The notes under the pieces are model-generated. The model made no database searches. It was not told where the DNA came from and saw nothing but the letters and a program-made list of their open reading frames with translations. The translations under genes were made by a program, and so were the position numbers. Below, in pieces: positions 51,166-58,921 of a stretch of 64,000 nt of DNA; within the stretch, counting starts at the first letter, position 1; each line of letters opens with the position of its first letter. Source of the stretch: Paenibacillus hemerocallicola (GTDB lineage Bacteria; Bacillota; Bacilli; Paenibacillales; NBRC-103111); the NCBI RefSeq assembly GCF_006265175.1, contig NZ_VDCQ01000014.1, positions 90,252 to 154,251 on the forward strand. The letters are read 5' to 3'.

Positions 51166-53250
51166 ATGACGGGCAAACGCTGGTATCAACAAAGCTACCG
51201 CCGCAATTTGATCGATATGCATATCGCCGACTGGGACGACAAGTTTCTTTCCGAATTCGACCCGAAGACGTATGTCGATATGCTGGAGCTGTCCGATGTC
51301 AATACGGCGATTCTGTATGCGGGATCCTGCGAGGGGATATGCCACTGGCCTACCAAGGCGGGACACATGCACAGGGGGCTGAAGGGGCGCGACATCATCG
51401 GGGAGCTGCTGGAGCTGTGCCGCGAACGGAATATGAATGCCGTCGTTTATTTCAACATGTACTCCCGCTGGGCATACGACACGTATCCGGACTGGAGGCT
51501 TCATACGGTCAAGGGGCAAACGTCGGTGGAGCGGGGCAGCCGCTACGGGCTCATGTGTCCGAATTCGTCGTATGACGAGTATGTGGTTGCACAGATTGAA
51601 GATTTGTGTACGAATTACGAGTTCCAAGGCATATGGATCGATATGATCGGCTGGTACAACTCGGTCTGCTATTGCCGCCATTGCCGGGACAAATTCGAGC
51701 AGGCGACGGGCAAGCCGCTTCCCGAGACGATCGACTGGGGCAATCCCGACTGGGTGGCGTTCCAGCGCAAGCGGGAGGAATGGGTGGCGGAATTCGCCGC
51801 CAAGATGACCCGTGCGGCCAAGGCGATCAAGCCCGATGTATCTTTTGTCCATACGTGTACGACGGGCTTGCGCGGCTGGGGCGGAGGCGGCTCCTACGCG
51901 TTTTATCGCGAGAGCGAATATTTGGCCGGCGATTTTCTCGACGATCCCGTCAAGCAGTCGTACGTCTGCAAGTTTTTGAACGCTTTGAGCGAGAACAAGC
52001 CGATCGAGTTCATGACGCCGCGTTGTCTCAATTTGCGCTACCATACGACGACGAAGTCGCGGGAGACGCTGGAGGCGCAGGTGTTCTCGGCGATGGCCAA
52101 TCAGGCGAGCTTCCTGTTCATCGATGCGATCGACCCCGTCGGCACGTTGAATCGCGACGTCTATGCGATGATGGGCGACATCTTTCAGGAAACGAAGCCG
52201 TATGAGGCCTATCTGGACCCGAATTCGAAGCTTTGCGCCGATGTCGGCATTTACTTCAATTTCGAATCGATGATCGAATGGGAAGACAACGGCAAAAACG
52301 TATTGAATGCAACGAGGGAAAATGTGCCCGTGCTCCGCCTGATGAACGTGGCCAAAACGTTAATGACCCGCCATATCCCGTACGGCGTCGTCACCGGCAA
52401 AAATTTGGCGGAGCTGTACGACTACCAGGTCATCGTGCTGCCCGAGATCGTTGCCCTGAACGAAGCGGAGAAGGAAGCGCTCCGGCAGTATGTGGCGTCG
52501 GGCGGCAGCGTGTACGCAAGCAGGCACACGTCCTGGACGACGGAGAAGGGCGAGGTGTGCGGGGATTTCGGCTTGGCCGATCTGTTTGGCGTTTCCTATA
52601 CGGGAGAGACGGTGGAGAAGATTACGTATATGTCTCCGACGGCGGAAGGGGCCGCCTGCTTCCCGGATTCCACCGACTACTATCCGATGCTTTTCTCCGG
52701 TCCCCAGGTGCAGCTTGCGGCGACTGCCGACGTGGAGGTATGGGCGAAGCTGACGCTGCCCTTCACGGTGCCGACGGACAACAACCGCTATGCGGTAGGC
52801 ACGAGCAACCCGCCAGGCATCCATACGGACCTTCCGGCGCTTGTCCTGAACCGGTACGAACAAGGAAAAGCGATGTACAGCGCGGGGGATTTCGAACGGA
52901 TGACGGAGAATCAGCAGCGCGACGTGTTCGCCGAACTCGTCCGTAGCCTGATGTCACGGCCGCCGCTGTTCGCCACCAACGCGCCCAAGCCGGTCGAGAT
53001 CACGATGTTTCACCAGCCCGGGCAGAAGCGGTATATCGTCAGTCTGATCAATTTCCAGAGCGACATGCCGAACATTCCGATTCACGACATCGAGCTGGAG
53101 ATCCGATGGAGCGGGGACCGGAAGGTCGACAAACTGCTTCTCCTTCCGGCCGAGACGGAGACGGCTTATACGATGCGGGACGGTTACGTCCGGTTCTCGG
53201 CCCCGAGATTGGATACGTTTCTGATGTTTGCACTGTGCTATTCGGAATAA
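51166..53250 (+). CDS. GHL6-type glycosyl hydrolase with beta-galactosidase-like trimerisation domain
   Basis: 694 residues, cytoplasmic. Residues ~1-390 are a TIM barrel of the hypothetical glycosyl hydrolase 6 type: NLIDMHIADWDDKFLSEFDP, NAVVYFNMYSRWAYDTYPDW, GIWIDMIGWYNSVCYCRHCR with the CxxC typical of the group (CYCRHC). Residues ~420-600 match the beta-galactosidase trimerisation / amidotransferase-like fold (YQVIVLPEIVALNEAEKEAL, YVASGGSVYASRHTSW). The end is a small beta domain. GGGAGG precedes ATG 51166. Acts on the product of the preceding enzyme; substrate unknown (fucose, galactose and uronic acids are candidates). Confidence 0.78.
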   Translation: MTGKRWYQQSYRRNLIDMHIADWDDKFLSEFDPKTYVDMLELSDVNTAILYAGSCEGICHWPTKAGHMHRGLKGRDIIGELLELCRERNMNAVVYFNMYSRWAYDTYPDWRLHTVKGQTSVERGSRYGLMCPNSSYDEYVVAQIEDLCTNYEFQGIWIDMIGWYNSVCYCRHCRDKFEQATGKPLPETIDWGNPDWVAFQRKREEWVAEFAAKMTRAAKAIKPDVSFVHTCTTGLRGWGGGGSYAFYRESEYLAGDFLDDPVKQSYVCKFLNALSENKPIEFMTPRCLNLRYHTTTKSRETLEAQVFSAMANQASFLFIDAIDPVGTLNRDVYAMMGDIFQETKPYEAYLDPNSKLCADVGIYFNFESMIEWEDNGKNVLNATRENVPVLRLMNVAKTLMTRHIPYGVVTGKNLAELYDYQVIVLPEIVALNEAEKEALRQYVASGGSVYASRHTSWTTEKGEVCGDFGLADLFGVSYTGETVEKITYMSPTAEGAACFPDSTDYYPMLFSGPQVQLAATADVEVWAKLTLPFTVPTDNNRYAVGTSNPPGIHTDLPALVLNRYEQGKAMYSAGDFERMTENQQRDVFAELVRSLMSRPPLFATNAPKPVEITMFHQPGQKRYIVSLINFQSDMPNIPIHDIELEIRWSGDRKVDKLLLLPAETETAYTMRDGYVRFSAPRLDTFLMFALCYSE

Positions 53251-53285
53251 CCGCATAAGCGGCACTATAAGGAGCGAAACGGAAC

Positions 53286-54194
53286 ATGATGGAAACGCGG
53301 CAATTGAGAATCGGGATGATCGGGTTGGATACGTCCCATTGCGATGCTTTCGCCAAACTATTGAATGACGATCAGTGGCAGCACCATATTCCCGGAGCGC
53401 GGCTGACCGCGGCCTTCCCCGCCGGATCCCCGGACATGGAGATGAGCATATCCCGCGTCGGGAAATTTTCCGATTCGCTGCGGGAGCAGTACGGAGTGCG
53501 GATCGTAGACTCGGTCGCCGAGCTGGCGGAGCAGACGGACGGCATTCTCCTTACGTCGGTAGACGGCAGAGTGCATCTGGAGCAATTTCGTCAGCTGCTT
53601 CCGTATAAGCTGCCCGTATTCGTCGATAAGCCTTTCGCCACGACCGCGGCCGATGCGGAACAAATGCTGCGGTTGGCCGAAGAGCACGGCATCCCGCTTA
53701 TGACCTGCTCGATGCTGCGTTATGCGGAGGAATTGACGCAGGCGCTCGAGCTGACGGACCGGGGCAAGGTTACCGGCATCGATTGCTACGGCCCGTTCTA
53801 TCTCGAAGAAACGGCCCCGGGATTGTTCTGGTACGGCATTCATTGCGTAGAAATGCTGTACCGCGCATTCGGCGCGGGCTGCTCGCACGTCACGGCAACG
53901 ACCCGGGGAGACCACGACATCATCGTGGCGGAATGGAAGGACGGAAGACTGGCCGCGCTGCGCGGTAACCGGGTAGGCAATACGAGATTCGGAGCCGTCG
54001 TGCATCATGAGAAAAACTCGCTGCCGATCGATCCGCGCAAGGGGCGCCCGATGAATGCCATTTTACTGGAATCCATCCTTGAGATGTTCAGAACCGGAAT
54101 TTCGCCGATCGATCCGGCAGAGTCGTTGGAAATCATCCGCTTTATCGAAGCCGTGAATGAAAGCCGCGAGCACGGGAAAACCGTCTCGCTGTAA
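53286..54194 (+). CDS. Gfo/Idh/MocA oxidoreductase 1
   Basis: 302 residues. N-terminal Rossmann fold RIGMIGLDTSHCDAFAKLL lacks the full GxGxxG (reads GLDTSH), which is seen in a divergent Gfo/Idh branch. The catalytic EKP motif appears as VDKPFATTAADAEQML, with Asp for Glu. The second half (CYGPFYLEETAPGLFWYGIH) is the substrate domain. AAGGAG lies 12 bases upstream. It lies 35 bases after the GHL6 gene. Likely NAD-dependent oxidation of a sugar or sugar acid. Confidence 0.83.
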   Translation: MMETRQLRIGMIGLDTSHCDAFAKLLNDDQWQHHIPGARLTAAFPAGSPDMEMSISRVGKFSDSLREQYGVRIVDSVAELAEQTDGILLTSVDGRVHLEQFRQLLPYKLPVFVDKPFATTAADAEQMLRLAEEHGIPLMTCSMLRYAEELTQALELTDRGKVTGIDCYGPFYLEETAPGLFWYGIHCVEMLYRAFGAGCSHVTATTRGDHDIIVAEWKDGRLAALRGNRVGNTRFGAVVHHEKNSLPIDPRKGRPMNAILLESILEMFRTGISPIDPAESLEIIRFIEAVNESREHGKTVSL

Positions 54195-54281
54195 GCCGGG
54201 CTGCCGCCCTCGGACCGTGGTCGCGGATCTCGGAGGCAGTGTGACGGGGAACCGGGCAAAACAGAAGGAGAGAGTGCGATT

Positions 54282-55352
54282 ATGGGAAATCCGATACGGG
54301 TAGGCATTATCGGCCAAGGCCGAAGCGGTTATCGCAACCATGCGTTGATCTTGTCCGCGATGAAGGAACAGTATGAGATCAAGGCGGTATCCGATCCGCA
54401 GGAGGCGTATCGCGAAAGAGCCGTCAGTCAGTTCGGATGCGAAGCCTATGCGGATTACCGGGATATGCTGAAGCGAGGCGATCTCGATCTGATCGTCAAT
54501 GCGGCTCCGAGCCATCTGCATGTGCCGCTGTCGCTGGAAGCGCTGGAGACGGGGCTCCATGTATTGTGCGAGAAGCCTCTGGCGCGGAAGGCCGAAGAGG
54601 TGGACCGATTGATAGCAGCAGCGGAGAAAGCGGGGAAATGTCTCGCGACGTTTCAGCAATCCCGTCTTGCTCCCGCCTTTCAAAAAATAATGGACATCGT
54701 GCACTCCGGCGTTCTGGGACGAATCGTCCATGCGCGCATCGCCTACAACAATTTCGCCCGCAGGTGGGATTGGCAGACGCTGCAAGCCAACAATGGCGGA
54801 AGCCTGCTGAATACCGGCCCCCACCCGCTGGACCAGGCGCTCCGTCTGTTCGACTCGGAGGAGATGCCGGATATTTTCTGCAAGCTGGATCGGGTCAATA
54901 CGTTCGGCGACGCCGACGATTACGTCAAGCTCCTGCTGAAGAAGGACGGCCATCCGCTGATCGATCTGGAAATCTCCTCCTGCGATGCCTATCCGCAGGA
55001 TACGTATCATATACATGCCGAATACGGCGGAATAAGCGGCGACTATAGAAGCCTGAAATGGAAATATTACGACCGCGAGCAGGCGTCCGAGCAAGTTCTG
55101 ACCCGCCAGCCGATGATGGATGCGAGCGGAGAGCCGGCCCATTGCAAGGAGACGCTCGTCTGGAAGGAAGAGAGCTGGGAAATATCCGACGAGGAGAAGA
55201 AACGTCCGCTGCAGCGGGTGTTCTACGAGCTGCTGTACGATACGCTGGTCAACGGCGCTCCGCTCGTCGTAACTCCGCAGCATATCAAGCAGCAGATCGC
55301 CGTCATCGAAGAGTGCCATCGGCAAAACCCTCTTCCGCGGTTTGCGGAATAA
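54282..55352 (+). CDS. Gfo/Idh/MocA oxidoreductase 2
   Basis: 356 residues with canonical motifs: RVGIIGQGRSGYRNHALIL (NAD-binding), catalytic CEKPLARKAEEVD with the Lys, and LLNTGPHPLDQALRLF containing the family HxxD. AAGGAG precedes ATG 54282. It lies 87 bases after oxidoreductase 1. Oxidises a hydroxyl of a sugar or cyclitol using NAD. Of the three in this operon it has the most complete active site. Confidence 0.88.
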   Translation: MGNPIRVGIIGQGRSGYRNHALILSAMKEQYEIKAVSDPQEAYRERAVSQFGCEAYADYRDMLKRGDLDLIVNAAPSHLHVPLSLEALETGLHVLCEKPLARKAEEVDRLIAAAEKAGKCLATFQQSRLAPAFQKIMDIVHSGVLGRIVHARIAYNNFARRWDWQTLQANNGGSLLNTGPHPLDQALRLFDSEEMPDIFCKLDRVNTFGDADDYVKLLLKKDGHPLIDLEISSCDAYPQDTYHIHAEYGGISGDYRSLKWKYYDREQASEQVLTRQPMMDASGEPAHCKETLVWKEESWEISDEEKKRPLQRVFYELLYDTLVNGAPLVVTPQHIKQQIAVIEECHRQNPLPRFAE

Positions 55353-55376
55353 CTCATTTGGAGGCGCTGACCAGTT

Positions 55377-56567
55377 ATGACTCATTCCGGAATGATTCGT
55401 ATTGCGGTTGTAGGCGGGAATAGAGGATTCAGCTACGGCAATGTATCCCGGCTGTTCCCGGACAAGGTGGAGCTTGCGGCGGTATGCGATCTGAACGAAG
55501 CGATATTCGTCAGATGGAAGGATAAGTTTCCGGACATTCGCACATTTACGAGCTTCGAGCAGCTGCTGGACGATCCGTCGATCGATGCCGTCGTGTTGGC
55601 GACGCCGATGCTGATGCACCAGCGGCAAGCGGTGCAGGCTCTGAAGGCGGGCAAGCACGTCATCTGCGAGGTTGCCGCCGCCCATACGCTCGAAGGCTGC
55701 TGGGAGCTTGTAGAGGCAGTCGAGCAGACCGGCAAAGTATATATGATGTCGGAAAATTATTGCTACTATCGCTCCAATCTGTTGGTGCGGCATATGGCGG
55801 AGCAGGGAGCGTTCGGACAATTCACCCATGCCGAGTGCGGATATATCCACGATGTGCGGTCCGCCACTCATAAGCCGGACGGAACCTTGCAATGGCGCGG
55901 CGAGCTGCTGCGGGACTATAACGGAATCAACTATCCTACCCATTCGCTCGGGCCGATCGCCCAATGGCTCGGCATCAATCGGGAGGGCGGGGATTCGTTC
56001 GACTGCATCTCGACGTTCGTATCCGATCCCGCCTCCCAGTGCGACCATTTCCGGACGCGCTTCGGAGCGGATCATCCCGGAGCGCAGCCGGACTACTGGA
56101 AGCAGGGCGATTCGGCTCTCGCCTTGATTCGCACGAAGGGGGGAGCGGTTATTTACATGCGCAACGATTTCTCGTCTCCCCGCCCTCACAACTATACGCA
56201 TTATGCGCTGCAGGGAACGAAAGGCGCTTATTTGGCAGCCCGTCACAAGGACGAGGACCCGCTCGTCTGGTTGGCCGGTCGCAATGCCAAGCTGGAATGG
56301 AGCTCCTTGTGGGACTATGCGGAGGAGTTCGAGCATCCGCTATGGAGACGGTCCCCCGACATGCCGGGAGAATTTTTCGTCATGGAGGAGTTCGTCGCGG
56401 CAATCGGCGAGGGGCGTCAGCCGGAGCTGGACGTCTACGATTCGGCGGTATGGAGCAGCATATTCCCGCTGTCGGTCGAGTCCGCCGCGGGCGGAGGAAG
56501 GCCGGTAGCGATTCCGGACTTTACGATCAACCGCCCTCGCCGTAATCCGTCAGCCGCATCGGTATAA
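55377..56567 (+). CDS. Gfo/Idh/MocA-fold protein 3, EKP motif changed
   Basis: 396 residues. NAD-binding start IRIAVVGGNRGFSYGNVSRL. The position of the catalytic EKP reads CEVAAAHTLEGCWE, so the conserved Lys is absent. Later parts (MSENYCYYRSNLLVRHMAEQ, YPTHSLGPIAQWLG) follow the pattern of family members acting on large sugar substrates, such as N-acetylgalactosaminidase-type GH109 relatives, in which redox steps assist glycoside cleavage. GGAGGCG precedes ATG 55377, 25 bases after oxidoreductase 2. Activity cannot be assigned; a glycoside-cleaving or regulatory role is possible. Confidence 0.8.
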   Translation: MTHSGMIRIAVVGGNRGFSYGNVSRLFPDKVELAAVCDLNEAIFVRWKDKFPDIRTFTSFEQLLDDPSIDAVVLATPMLMHQRQAVQALKAGKHVICEVAAAHTLEGCWELVEAVEQTGKVYMMSENYCYYRSNLLVRHMAEQGAFGQFTHAECGYIHDVRSATHKPDGTLQWRGELLRDYNGINYPTHSLGPIAQWLGINREGGDSFDCISTFVSDPASQCDHFRTRFGADHPGAQPDYWKQGDSALALIRTKGGAVIYMRNDFSSPRPHNYTHYALQGTKGAYLAARHKDEDPLVWLAGRNAKLEWSSLWDYAEEFEHPLWRRSPDMPGEFFVMEEFVAAIGEGRQPELDVYDSAVWSSIFPLSVESAAGGGRPVAIPDFTINRPRRNPSAASV

Positions 56568-56620
56568 CCGAATAATCGGATTCGTGCAACATCCTGCCTT
56601 GATGTTTCCTGCAAAAATAA

Positions 56621-56654
56621 TTGACTTTATATTATATATAAAATATTTTATAAT
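56621..56654 (+). promoter_or_regulatory. AT-rich promoter/operator region of the GntR gene
   Basis: TTGACT (56621-56626) is followed by ATTATATATAAA (56631-56642), one base from the palindrome at 46790 and 41987, and by TATAAT (56649-56654). The spacing between the best -35 and TATAAT is 22 bases, so TATTTT (56644-56649, 17 bases) may be the actual -10. Probable autoregulation by the GntR protein. Confidence 0.5.
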
Positions 56655-56668
56655 AAAAAGAAGAAAAA

Positions 56669-57016
56669 TACGACAGCATAGTCCGCGTACAACCCGGAGG
56701 CCTCTTGATGAAGCGGTTCAACATATTGCCGTAAATAGAGGAACTGGATTCCGCTATTGTTCCGGATTCCGTCACACTCTTGAAGATAAAGGAACTGGCT
56801 TCCGTTATCTCGAACTTTCGGGGTGAAAATGATCGCGAACAGCGGGATAGCGGAACGGTTTTCCGTTATTTTGCTCTCCATAGGGGTACTTGGCACAATA
56901 ACATACTCCAGTTCCGCTATTTGATGGATTCGCGGTCCAGCAAGCGCCGGCAAAGGCGGCTAGCCTTCACCGATCGTGCGGTACATGTGCTTCTGTACGC
57001 GAATTATGCTGTCGTA
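56669..57016. mobile_element. MITE-like element, copy B (348 bp, 23-bp terminal inverted repeats)
   Basis: The ends TACGACAGCATAGTCCGCGT (56669 on) and the complement of 56994-57016 match at 21 of 23 bases and are flanked by TA. The interior has at least four units around GGAACTGG.TTCCG(C/T)TAT, three on the plus strand (from about 56738, 56790, 56851) and one reversed (about 56908-56921). It aligns with 30474-30811. It encodes no protein; the frames across it are repeats. It separates the GntR promoter from its coding region. Confidence 0.75.
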
Positions 57017-57037
57017 CAAAAAAAGGATGTTGTGTTC

Positions 57038-57748
57038 ATGGAAGAAACGATCGAAAAAGCGAACCACCTGTTTCAACGGCAAAATGTAAGCGAAGAACTG
57101 ATCAAGATGATCAAGAAGCAAATATTGGCGGGCGAGCTGAATCCGGGCGATCGCATCGTCGAGACGAAATTGGCCAGGCAGCTCGGGCTCAGTCAATCGC
57201 CGATCCGCGAGGCGCTGCGTCAGCTGCAAGGGGAAGGCATCATCAAAATCGTGCCGAATAAAGGCCCGTCCGTCGTCGCGCTGGAGATGAAGGATATATT
57301 CGAAGTGTATTCCATCCGCAGCATGCTCGAAGGATTGGCCATGCGCATGGCGGTGCACAATGCGACGGACGAGGAGATCGACGAGCTGGAGCGGTTCTAC
57401 GAATCGATGAAGGCCAAGCTTCACGACGATTCCGTACCTTATTTGCTGGAAGATTCGCTGCAAATACACGAGACGATTATTCGTCTGTCGAATCATTCGC
57501 GTCTGCACAAGATGTATCAATCGATTACGTTCCAGGTAGCCTTGGTGAACCGGATGCTCGGCGTCCGATCCTCGAAGGAGCAAGAAGTGGAGGAGCACGG
57601 GGAGCTGATCACGGCTCTCAAGAAGCGCGACCCCGATGAGGCGGAGCATATTATGCGCAAGCATATATACCGATCGTATTGTCATTTTGTCGAGCGGCAC
57701 GAGCGAAAAACCGAAAAGGACAAATTTGGGGAAAATATGTGGTACTGA
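57038..57748 (+). CDS. GntR family regulator (FadR/FCD subfamily)
   Basis: 236 residues. Winged HTH: VSEELIKMIKKQILAGELNP, LARQLGLSQSPIREALRQLQ, GEGIIKIVPNKGPSVV. The C-terminal all-helical FCD domain contains YSIRSMLEGLAMRMAV and the metal-binding histidines in DSLQIHETIIRLSNHSRL, EEHGELITAL and KHIYRSYCHF. FCD regulators respond mostly to sugar acids and other carboxylates. ATG 57038 follows an AAAAGGA site. It is followed by a fourth Gfo/Idh gene. MITE-like copy B sits between its promoter region and its start, lengthening the leader to about 380 bases. Confidence 0.88.
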   Translation: MEETIEKANHLFQRQNVSEELIKMIKKQILAGELNPGDRIVETKLARQLGLSQSPIREALRQLQGEGIIKIVPNKGPSVVALEMKDIFEVYSIRSMLEGLAMRMAVHNATDEEIDELERFYESMKAKLHDDSVPYLLEDSLQIHETIIRLSNHSRLHKMYQSITFQVALVNRMLGVRSSKEQEVEEHGELITALKKRDPDEAEHIMRKHIYRSYCHFVERHERKTEKDKFGENMWY

Positions 57749-57785
57749 CAGACTGCCGCATCCCGTATAGAGAGGAAGCCCGGCG

Positions 57786-58787
57786 ATGAAACGACTCAAA
57801 GCAGGCATAATCGGTCTCGGCTCATGGGGAGAATGCCACCTTCAGGCTTACCGGGCTTTGTCCGCCGTTGAAGTGACGGCCATCTGCGACGCCAATGAGA
57901 GCAGGCTGGACGCCATGGCGGGGAAATACCGGGTGCCGCAAGCCTTCACCAGCTATGAAGCGCTGCTGGAGCGTGACGATATCGATCTTGTCAGCGTCGT
58001 CACGTTCGAGAAAAATCATCTGGCCCCCGTTCTGGCCGCCCTGAGAGCCGGCAAGCACGTATTGGTAGAGAAACCGGTATCGACCGACTTGGCGGAAATC
58101 CGCCAGATGCAGGCCGTTGCCGAACAATGCGGCAAGCATGTGCTGCCGGGACATCTGCTGCGCTTCGACCCCCGATATGCGGAAATTTACGAGGCGCTGA
58201 AGCCTGGCGGGAGACTCGGCCAGCCGGTCAGTATTTTTCTGAAGCGATCGCGCGCGAAGTCGTTGTTCGCCACCTATCAACGGACGCATACCGTCTATGA
58301 GCTGACCGTTCACGATCTGGACCTGGCGATCTGGTATGCCGGCAGCCGGGTGAAGAAGGTCAGGGCGATGGGACGATATGCGATGAAAGGCAGGGCGCCG
58401 GATGTGCTCTGGTCGACGTTGGAGTTCGAGAATGGCGTCGTTGCGGTCATCGGCAGCAATTGGATGAACCCCGACGAGGCCGGTATCGCCATGTTCGATG
58501 CGGCGGAGATTATAGGAGAGCAGGGGATCGCCCATTTCGAGACGAGCCATTCCGGCACGCAAATATGGGATGACGAGACCGGCCGCCATTCGCCGGATCA
58601 GAATATCCACTACACCCTTGCCGGCAAAGCGGGGGGCTGCCTGAAGGATCAGCTCGCTTATATTAGCGATTGCCTCATCCGCGGCGAAGCCCCCGATTAT
58701 ATTTCGTTTGCCGACGCGGTTCATGGAATCGAAGTCGCCGGCGCGATCGAGAGAGCGGCGGAGAGCGGTCGGGAGATTTTGTTGTAG
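57786..58787 (+). CDS. Gfo/Idh/MocA oxidoreductase 4
   Basis: 333 residues with complete motifs: KAGIIGLGSWGECHLQAYRA (GxGxxG-type NAD site), catalytic VEKPVSTDLAEIRQ, and YELTVHDLDLAIWYAGSRVK with the HDLD often seen in inositol- and glucose-6-phosphate-type members. GAGAGGAAG precedes ATG 57786. It lies 37 bases after the GntR gene, in one transcript that ends at the terminator 58884-58921. Probably oxidises the inducer-related sugar acid or cyclitol. Confidence 0.88.
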   Translation: MKRLKAGIIGLGSWGECHLQAYRALSAVEVTAICDANESRLDAMAGKYRVPQAFTSYEALLERDDIDLVSVVTFEKNHLAPVLAALRAGKHVLVEKPVSTDLAEIRQMQAVAEQCGKHVLPGHLLRFDPRYAEIYEALKPGGRLGQPVSIFLKRSRAKSLFATYQRTHTVYELTVHDLDLAIWYAGSRVKKVRAMGRYAMKGRAPDVLWSTLEFENGVVAVIGSNWMNPDEAGIAMFDAAEIIGEQGIAHFETSHSGTQIWDDETGRHSPDQNIHYTLAGKAGGCLKDQLAYISDCLIRGEAPDYISFADAVHGIEVAGAIERAAESGREILL

Positions 58788-58837
58788 ACGGTCGTTTCCA
58801 GCGTCGAAATTGGGCTCGGAAGCATCGGATCACATGT

Positions 58838-58882
58838 AAATGGAACAGAAGCAAATGGAATAGAAGCAAATGGAACAGAAGC
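58838..58882. repeat. Tandem 15-bp repeat, three copies
   Basis: AAATGGAACAGAAGC (58838), AAATGGAATAGAAGC (58853), AAATGGAACAGAAGC (58868): three units with one substitution, ending at the terminator. Probably slippage; the transcript 3' end of the GntR operon crosses it. Confidence 0.85.
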
Positions 58883-58883
58883 A

Positions 58884-58921
58884 AACAAGGCAACCCTTGG
58901 CACTAGGGTTGCCTTGTTTTT
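58884..58921. terminator. Strong bidirectional terminator
   Basis: AACAAGGCAACCCT and AGGGTTGCCTTGTT form a perfect 14-bp stem with a 7-base loop, followed by TTT. It ends the plus-strand Gfo/Idh transcript and overlaps the end of the minus-strand kinase gene. Confidence 0.9.

Noticed and set aside
54063..56336. 757-codon open frame on the minus strand
   Set aside because: It lies antisense to three well-supported Gfo/Idh genes, has no RBS or recognisable motif, and arises from the high G+C of the region.
56584..56953. Frames with NRGTGFRYCSG-like repeats taken as small proteins
   Set aside because: They are translations of the MITE-like element, present in both strands and without start signals.
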